Program-made: the position numbers and the translations under genes
Source of the DNA: Thiosocius sp963759055
GTDB taxonomy: Bacteria > Pseudomonadota > Gammaproteobacteria > Chromatiales > Chromatiaceae
Direction of reading: 5' to 3'
Length of the DNA: 64,000 bases
Assembly (NCBI GenBank): GCA_963759055.1
Contig: CAVWYD010000003.1
Span: forward strand, 259,235 to 323,234
The notes under the pieces: generated by a model
Databases searched by the model: none
Seen by the model: the letters and a program-made list of their open reading frames with translations, nothing else
What the model was told of the DNA's origin: nothing
Shown: positions 56,429 through 64,000 of the stretch, piece after piece
Position numbering within the stretch: the stretch's first letter is position 1
Layout: every line of letters begins with the position of its first letter

Positions 56429-57085
56429 ATGACGCTGGTAGTCGCTGCAGGAAGCGATCATGACATCTTGATGCGTTGGTCCGATATGACCCATAAATCG
56501 GGCCATGAGTGCGTCATCCTTCCTCCGGCCAGCCTGCTCGGGGGGCCGCAGATCGGGGTTGGGGTCTGTCTCTACGATTTGGGGCGGCGTGGTGGTTCGG
56601 ATCCGCAGCCGCTCTACGATGCTATCGAGGCCTGTCCGCAAACCGCGTTTATCGCCATGTCGTCCCACCCGAAGGCACAGGAAGGCCTGCGGTTGTTGCG
56701 AAGAGGCACGCGTGGATACTGTAACCGCCTGGTTTCAGACCGGGTGCTGGCCGTTTTGATATCCACCGTCGCGAGTGGCGAGATTTGGGCCGGCAAGCAG
56801 GTCACCGATTATCTGCTCAAGGTCGCACTGGCCGAAAAGACAAAGACGTCTGTGCCGAAAGAGAGTCTGTTCGGGCAGTTGACTGCGCGCGAGACCGGGA
56901 TCGCAAAACAGGTCGCCGCCGGACACAGCAACAAGGTCATCGCGGCCGACAGCGGTATCTCCGAGCGCACCGTGAAGGCCCATCTCAACAGCATTTTTCG
57001 CAAGACCGGCATCAGTAACCGGGTGCAGCTTGCTCTCGCCGTATCGCAGGCGAACCAGGATCCTCGTCGCCTGTCGAACGGCTGA
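56429..57085 (+). CDS. LuxR-family transcriptional regulator of the adhesin locus
   Basis: The 218-residue regulator has an N-terminal receiver-like domain (about 1-125) without the normal phospho-acceptor pattern and a C-terminal LuxR helix-turn-helix (LTARETGIAKQVAAGHSNKVIAADSGISERTVKAHLNSIFRKTGI). It starts 3 nt after the lapC stop and ends 10 bp before an 18-bp tandem direct repeat that precedes the adhesin gene. I infer that it controls adhesin transcription; similarity to VpsT/CsgD-type c-di-GMP-responsive regulators is possible but unproven. Confidence 0.85.
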   Translation: MTLVVAAGSDHDILMRWSDMTHKSGHECVILPPASLLGGPQIGVGVCLYDLGRRGGSDPQPLYDAIEACPQTAFIAMSSHPKAQEGLRLLRRGTRGYCNRLVSDRVLAVLISTVASGEIWAGKQVTDYLLKVALAEKTKTSVPKESLFGQLTARETGIAKQVAAGHSNKVIAADSGISERTVKAHLNSIFRKTGISNRVQLALAVSQANQDPRRLSNG

Positions 57086-57095
57086 CCGCAATTCC

Positions 57096-57131
57096 CTAGT
57101 ACCAAAGTTTTATCTAGTACCAAGGTTCTAT
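57096..57131 (+). promoter_or_regulatory. Tandem 18-bp direct repeat before the adhesin gene
   Basis: CTAGTACCAAAGTTTTAT and CTAGTACCAAGGTTCTAT are directly adjacent (57096-57113, 57114-57131) and match at 16 of 18 positions. The second copy runs into TATAAG, a plausible -10. A head-to-tail site in front of a target gene, 10 bp after a LuxR gene, suggests an operator. Confidence 0.6.
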
Positions 57132-57198
57132 AAGGCACTTTGGCGCCTTGCCGATATCCAGAAAACAGCACCATCCATATCTATGCCTGGAGACCGTC

Positions 57199-60100
57199 AT
57201 GGCTGAACAAAACGCTACCAACCCCGCATCCTCTGCCATCGGCGAGGTGCAGTCGGTTACCGGTCGGGTGGTGGCCATCGGGGCCAACGGCGTCGAGCGC
57301 CAGTTATTTGCAGGTGACCTGGTCTATCCGGATGACCTGATAAAGACCAGCGGCCAGAGCAGCATCGTGGTTGCGCTCAGAGATGGTACGCGTTTTGATC
57401 TCGGGCGCGATTCGGAGGCGCTGCTGGATGAGGCTGTCTACAGCGACGACGTTGCTGCGGTCAAGGCCGCCGCGCTGGCGGAAGTGGCTGAGTTGCAGCG
57501 CCTGATCGCGGAGGGTGAGGATCCGACAGAAGTGGCCGAGGCCCCGGCCGCCGGCGGTGAACAGGGCAGCGCCGGCGAATCCGTCCAGTCGGCTGTCGGG
57601 CTCGACAGGACCGGGCGGGTCGGTGCGGTCGAAGCCGGTTTCGAAACGCGCGGCTTGGAACAGGCGATCGATCCTGTCGTGATCGATCCGATCGATTTCG
57701 GATTGGGCGCCGAGCCGAGTTCGACGACGGGTACGACCGGGCCTGTTGCGTTGGTGCTTACCGTGTCAGCTCCGGACAACACCAATGACAATACGCCGAC
57801 AATCACGGGTACGACCGATGCGGCCCCCGGTAGCACGGTGAATCTGGTCGTGACCGACAGCCTGGACGATGTGCAGAATCTTGTTGCCACGGTACAGCCG
57901 GACGGTAGCTACAGTGTGGATGTGCCGGTTGCCCTGCCTGACGGCATTTACACGGTCGATGCCAGCGTTAGGACATGGGGCGTGGCGGGCGCGGAAGGGA
58001 TGTGCGTGCTGCCTGACGGTCCGTCGATGCGAGTGTCAGTGACACAGCTGGCAACACCGCAAATGCCTCGGATCCTGGAAGCATTGATACCTCAGGTGGA
58101 GCCAATGATCTGCCGGTGGCGGTCGCCGACAGCGCGGGCATCCTGGAGGATGCGGTGGACGTGACGGGCAATGTGCTCGGCAACGACACGCTGGGTGACG
58201 GCACGGCGGTGGAGAACGTGGCCACGCTGGATGATCCGGCGGTGGGCAGCTTTGGCACGATCGTGCTGGGCGCCGACGGTGGTTACACCTACACGCTGGA
58301 TAACACGAACCCGGCGGTGCAGGCGCTGGCCCCGGGTGAGACCTTGTCCGAGACCTACGATTACACGCTGACCGACAAGGACGGCGACACCTCGAGCGCG
58401 ACGCTGACGATCACGATCACCGGTACGGAGGATCTGCCGGTGGCGGTCGCCGACAGCGCGGGCATCCTGGAGGATGCGGTGGACGTGACGGGCAATGTGC
58501 TCGGCAACGACACGCTGGGTGACGGCACGGCGGTGGAGAACGTGGCCACGCTGGATGATCCGGCGGTGGGCAGCTTTGGCACGATCGTGCTGGGCGCCGA
58601 CGGTGGTTACACCTACACGCTGGATAACACGAACCCGGCGGTGCAGGCGCTGGCCCCGGGTGAGACCTTGTCCGAGACCTACGATTACACGCTGACCGAC
58701 AAGGACGGCGACACCTCGAGCGCGACGCTGACGATCACGATCACCGGTACGGAGGATCTGCCGGTGGCGGTCGCCGACAGCGCGGGCATCCTGGAGGATG
58801 CGGTGGACGTGACGGGCAATGTGCTCGGCAACGACACGCTGGGTGACGGCACGGCGGTGGAGAACGTGGCCACGCTGGATGATCCGGCGGTGGGCAGCTT
58901 TGGCACGATCGTGCTGGGCGCCGACGGTGGTTACACCTACACGCTGGATAACACGAACCCGGCGGTGCAGGCGCTGGCCCCGGGTGAGACCTTGTCCGAG
59001 ACCTACGATTACACGCTGACCGACAAGGACGGCGACACCTCGAGCGCGACGCTGACGATCACGATCACCGGTACGGAGGATCTGCCGGTGGCGGTCGCCG
59101 ACAGCGCGGGCATCCTGGAGGATGCGGTGGACGTGACGGGCAATGTGCTCGGCAACGACACGCTGGGTGACGGCACGGCGGTGGAGAACGTGGCCACGCT
59201 GGATGATCCGGCGGTGGGCAGCTTTGGCACGATCGTGCTGGGCGCCGACGGTGGTTACACCTACACGCTGGATAACACGAACCCGGCGGTGCAGGCGCTG
59301 GCCCCGGGTGAGACCTTGTCCGAGACCTACGATTACACGCTGACCGACAAGGACGGCGACACCTCGAGCGCGACGCTGACGATCACGATCACCGGTACGG
59401 AGGATCTGCCGGTGGCGGTCGCCGACAGCGCGGGCATCCTGGAGGATGCGGTGGACGTGACGGGCAATGTGCTCGGCAACGACACGCTGGGTGACGGCAC
59501 GGCGGTGGAGAACGTGGCCACGCTGGATGATCCGGCGGTGGGCAGCTTTGGCACGATCGTGCTGGGCGCCGACGGTGGTTACACCTACACGCTGGATAAC
59601 ACGAACCCGGCGGTGCAGGCGCTGGCCCCGGGTGAGACCTTGTCCGAGACCTACGATTACACGCTGACCGACAAGGACGGCGACACCTCGAGCGCGACGC
59701 TGACGATCACGATCACCGGTACGGAGGATCTGCCGGTGGCGGTCGCCGACAGCGCGGGCATCCTGGAGGATGCGGTGGACGTGACGGGCAATGTGCTCGG
59801 CAACGACACGCTGGGTGACGGCACGGCGGTGGAGAACGTGGCCACGCTGGATGATCCGGCGGTGGGCAGCTTTGGCACGATCGTGCTGGGCGCCGACGGT
59901 GGTTACACCTACACGCTGGATAACACGAACCCGGCGGTGCAGGCGCTGGCCCCGGGTGAGACCTTGTCCGAGACCTACGATTACACGCTGACCGACAAGG
60001 ACGGCGACACCTCGAGCGCGACGCTGACGATCACGATCACCGGTACGGAGGATCTGCCGGTGGCGGTCGCCGACAGCGCGGGCATCCTGGAGGATGCGGT

Positions 60101-63100
60101 GGACGTGACGGGCAATGTGCTCGGCAACGACACGCTGGGTGACGGCACGGCGGTGGAGAACGTGGCCACGCTGGATGATCCGGCGGTGGGCAGCTTTGGC
60201 ACGATCGTGCTGGGCGCCGACGGTGGTTACACCTACACGCTGGATAACACGAACCCGGCGGTGCAGGCGCTGGCCCCGGGTGAGACCTTGTCCGAGACCT
60301 ACGATTACACGCTGACCGACAAGGACGGCGACACCTCGAGCGCGACGCTGACGATCACGATCACCGGTACGGAGGATCTGCCGGTGGCGGTCGCCGACAG
60401 CGCGGGCATCCTGGAGGATGCGGTGGACGTGACGGGCAATGTGCTCGGCAACGACACGCTGGGTGACGGCACGGCGGTGGAGAACGTGGCCACGCTGGAT
60501 GATCCGGCGGTGGGCAGCTTTGGCACGATCGTGCTGGGCGCCGACGGTGGTTACACCTACACGCTGGATAACACGAACCCGGCGGTGCAGGCGCTGGCCC
60601 CGGGTGAGACCTTGTCCGAGACCTACGATTACACGCTGACCGACAAGGACGGCGACACCTCGAGCGCGACGCTGACGATCACGATCACCGGTACGGAGGA
60701 TCTGCCGGTGGCGGTCGCCGACAGCGCGGGCATCCTGGAGGATGCGGTGGACGTGACGGGCAATGTGCTCGGCAACGACACGCTGGGTGACGGCACGGCG
60801 GTGGAGAACGTGGCCACGCTGGATGATCCGGCGGTGGGCAGCTTTGGCACGATCGTGCTGGGCGCCGACGGTGGTTACACCTACACGCTGGATAACACGA
60901 ACCCGGCGGTGCAGGCGCTGGCCCCGGGTGAGACCTTGTCCGAGACCTACGATTACACGCTGACCGACAAGGACGGCGACACCTCGAGCGCGACGCTGAC
61001 GATCACGATCACCGGTACGGAGGATCTGCCGGTGGCGGTCGCCGACAGCGCGGGCATCCTGGAGGATGCGGTGGACGTGACGGGCAATGTGCTCGGCAAC
61101 GACACGCTGGGTGACGGCACGGCGGTGGAGAACGTGGCCACGCTGGATGATCCGGCGGTGGGCAGCTTTGGCACGATCGTGCTGGGCGCCGACGGTGGTT
61201 ACACCTACACGCTGGATAACACGAACCCGGCGGTGCAGGCGCTGGCCCCGGGTGAGACCTTGTCCGAGACCTACGATTACACGCTGACCGACAAGGACGG
61301 CGACACCTCGAGCGCGACGCTGACGATCACGATCACCGGTACGGAGGATCTGCCGGTGGCGGTCGCCGACAGCGCGGGCATCCTGGAGGATGCGGTGGAC
61401 GTGACGGGCAATGTGCTCGGCAACGACACGCTGGGTGACGGCACGGCGGTGGAGAACGTGGCCACGCTGGATGATCCGGCGGTGGGCAGCTTTGGCACGA
61501 TCGTGCTGGGCGCCGACGGTGGTTACACCTACACGCTGGATAACACGAACCCGGCGGTGCAGGCGCTGGCCCCGGGTGAGACCTTGTCCGAGACCTACGA
61601 TTACACGCTGACCGACAAGGACGGCGACACCTCGAGCGCGACGCTGACGATCACGATCACCGGTACGGAGGATCTGCCGGTGGCGGTCGCCGACAGCGCG
61701 GGCATCCTGGAGGATGCGGTGGACGTGACGGGCAATGTGCTCGGCAACGACACGCTGGGTGACGGCACGGCGGTGGAGAACGTGGCCACGCTGGATGATC
61801 CGGCGGTGGGCAGCTTTGGCACGATCGTGCTGGGCGCCGACGGTGGTTACACCTACACGCTGGATAACACGAACCCGGCGGTGCAGGCGCTGGCCCCGGG
61901 TGAGACCTTGTCCGAGACCTACGATTACACGCTGACCGACAAGGACGGCGACACCTCGAGCGCGACGCTGACGATCACGATCACCGGTACGGAGGATCTG
62001 CCGGTGGCGGTCGCCGACAGCGCGGGCATCCTGGAGGATGCGGTGGACGTGACGGGCAATGTGCTCGGCAACGACACGCTGGGTGACGGCACGGCGGTGG
62101 AGAACGTGGCCACGCTGGATGATCCGGCGGTGGGCAGCTTTGGCACGATCGTGCTGGGCGCCGACGGTGGTTACACCTACACGCTGGATAACACGAACCC
62201 GGCGGTGCAGGCGCTGGCCCCGGGTGAGACCTTGTCCGAGACCTACGATTACACGCTGACCGACAAGGACGGCGACACCTCGAGCGCGACGCTGACGATC
62301 ACGATCACCGGTACGGAGGATCTGCCGGTGGCGGTCGCCGACAGCGCGGGCATCCTGGAGGATGCGGTGGACGTGACGGGCAATGTGCTCGGCAACGACA
62401 CGCTGGGTGACGGCACGGCGGTGGAGAACGTGGCCACGCTGGATGATCCGGCGGTGGGCAGCTTTGGCACGATCGTGCTGGGCGCCGACGGTGGTTACAC
62501 CTACACGCTGGATAACACGAACCCGGCGGTGCAGGCGCTGGCCCCGGGTGAGACCTTGTCCGAGACCTACGATTACACGCTGACCGACAAGGACGGCGAC
62601 ACCTCGAGCGCGACGCTGACGATCACGATCACCGGTACGGAGGATCTGCCGGTGGCGGTCGCCGACAGCGCGGGCATCCTGGAGGATGCGGTGGACGTGA
62701 CGGGCAATGTGCTCGGCAACGACACGCTGGGTGACGGCACGGCGGTGGAGAACGTGGCCACGCTGGATGATCCGGCGGTGGGCAGCTTTGGCACGATCGT
62801 GCTGGGCGCCGACGGTGGTTACACCTACACGCTGGATAACACGAACCCGGCGGTGCAGGCGCTGGCCCCGGGTGAGACCTTGTCCGAGACCTACGATTAC
62901 ACGCTGACCGACAAGGACGGCGACACCTCGAGCGCGACGCTGACGATCACGATCACCGGTACGGAGGATCTGCCGGTGGCGGTCGCCGACAGCGCGGGCA
63001 TCCTGGAGGATGCGGTGGACGTGACGGGCAATGTGCTCGGCAACGACACGCTGGGTGACGGCACGGCGGTGGAGAACGTGGCCACGCTGGATGATCCGGC

Positions 63101-64000
63101 GGTGGGCAGCTTCGGCACGATCGTGCTGGGCGCCGACGGTGGTTACACCTACACGCTGGATAACACGAACCCGGCGGTGCAGGCGCTGGCCCCGGGTGAG
63201 ACCTTGTCCGAGACCTACGATTACACGCTGACCGACAAGGACGGCGACACCTCGAGCGCGACGCTGACGATCACGATCACCGGTACGGAGGATCTGCCGG
63301 TGGCGGTCGCCGACAGCGCGGGCATCCTGGAGGATGCGGTGGACGTGACGGGCAATGTGCTCGGCAACGACACGCTGGGTGACGGCACGGCGGTGGAGAA
63401 CGTGGCCACGCTGGATGATCCGGCGGTGGGCAGCTTCGGCACGATCGTGCTGGGCGCCGACGGTGGTTACACCTACACGCTGGATAACACGAACCCGGCG
63501 GTGCAGGCGCTGGCCCCGGGTGAGACCTTGTCCGAGACCTACGATTACACGCTGACCGACAAGGACGGCGACACCTCGAGCGCGACGCTGACGATCACGA
63601 TCACCGGTACGGAGGATCTGCCGGTGGCGGTCGCCGACAGCGCGGGCATCCTGGAGGATGCGGTGGACGTGACGGGCAATGTGCTCGGCAACGACACGCT
63701 GGGTGACGGCACGGCGGTGGAGAACGTGGCCACGCTGGATGATCCGGCGGTGGGCAGCTTTGGCACGATCGTGCTGGGCGCCGACGGTGGTTACACCTAC
63801 ACGCTGGATAACACGAACCCGGCGGTGCAGGCGCTGGCCCCGGGTGAGACCTTGTCCGAGACCTACGATTACACGCTGACCGACAAGGACGGCGACACCT
63901 CGAGCGCGACGCTGACGATCACGATCACCGGTACGGAGGATCTGCCGGTGGCGGTCGCCGACAGCGCGGGCATCCTGGAGGATGCGGTGGACGTGACGGG
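57199..64000 (+). CDS. LapA-like giant secreted adhesin, 3' partial, frame break at about 58.0 kb
   Basis: ATG 57199 (TGGAGA upstream) starts a LapA-type N-terminus: the retention module (residues about 13-100, EVQSVTGRVVAIGANGVERQ, LFAGDLVYPDDLIKTSGQSS, LRDGTRFDLGRDSEALLDEA), followed at 116-119 by PAAG in DPTEVAEAPAAGGEQ, the di-alanine context cut by LapG. An Ig-like domain follows (VSAPDNTNDNTPTITGTTDA). The frame is lost between about 57980 and 58017, but the next bases in another frame read VDASVSDTAGNTANAS and then enter 324-bp VCBS/cadherin-like repeats that continue beyond the window. The C-terminal RTX and secretion signal are not seen. A collapsed or mis-sequenced junction is likely. 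Confidence 0.85.
58107..64000 (+). repeat. Tandem 324-bp coding repeats, 18 full units plus a partial one
   Basis: Units start at 58107 and every 324 bp to 63615, with a partial unit from 63939. Each encodes 108 residues (from DLPVAVADSAG to LTITITGTE), a VCBS/cadherin-like beta-sandwich with VLGNDT and DKDGD calcium-type loops. The only difference noted is a synonymous T to C (tttggc to ttcggc) in the units starting at 62967 and 63291. The array continues beyond the window. Confidence 0.97.

Noticed and set aside
58171..63879. 66- and 73-residue frames repeated in each adhesin unit
   Set aside because: They are out-of-frame or antisense shadows of the same repeat, not genes.
58107..64000. 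CRISPR array or IS cluster because of the regular repeats
   Set aside because: There are no spacers; the period is 324 bp and it encodes one continuous VCBS-like repeat.

Overview
The window is a high-GC chromosomal segment from a gammaproteobacterium. Its gene content (glnA-ntrBC, yibN-secB-gpsA divergent from gpmI-envC-ctpA-yibQ, ubiE-ubiJ-ubiB, TusA, a c-type cytochrome, pyruvate:ferredoxin oxidoreductase, a Lap-type adhesin system) fits a Chromatiales-like, possibly sulfur-oxidising, respiratory organism able to live with little oxygen. That placement is inferred from gene content; no rRNA or tRNA was found.

Layout. 1-3.1 kb: a c-type cytochrome, a small lipoprotein, a TusA-like protein and a CDF metal exporter. 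3.0-9.8 kb: a nitrogen-control block in which glnA has two NtrC sites and a sigma-54 promoter; glnA is followed by three tandem DUF4124 paralogs plus a decayed fourth, then ntrB-ntrC with its own NtrC sites and sigma-54 promoter. A MITE-like inverted-repeat element separates ntrC from a convergent MgtC/DUF4010 membrane protein. 11-20 kb: two cNMP-HDOD proteins, a DHOD-like enzyme, trmL, a GGDEF-EAL protein, dodecin and small unknowns. 19.3-26.2 kb (minus strand): a MerR-controlled metal operon (merR, HMA protein, Cys/His-rich protein, cusB, cusA, DUF302, DUF924). 26-36.5 kb: nitroreductase, gpsA-secB-yibN, arsR, and gpmI-envC-ctpA-yibQ-DJ-1-unknown. 36.5-41.8 kb: a solute-binding protein, a PPase-like protein, ubiB-ubiJ-ubiE and DUF971. 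41.9-48.7 kb: a permease, a TIR-transmembrane protein, an SLC13/TrkA-C transporter, a PilZ protein and a DHOD-like protein beside nifJ (48.8-52.4 kb). 52.9-64 kb: a type I secretion ABC transporter, its membrane fusion protein, a LuxR regulator and the start of a LapA-like adhesin whose 324-bp repeat occurs 18 times almost without change and runs off the window.

How it works together. NtrB/NtrC should activate glnA and their own operon under nitrogen limitation. The GGDEF-EAL, PilZ, LuxR and Lap-type secretion genes point to c-di-GMP-controlled attachment, with the adhesin carrying a retention module and a LapG-type di-alanine cleavage site. The MerR operon should export a soft metal, probably copper or silver.

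Caution. Five genes (DUF4124 copy 2, ctpA, ubiJ, the SLC13 transporter, the adhesin) have a frame break repairable by a net one-base change. Several are housekeeping genes, so sequencing or assembly error is at least as likely as real decay. Coordinates for these genes are given across the break.
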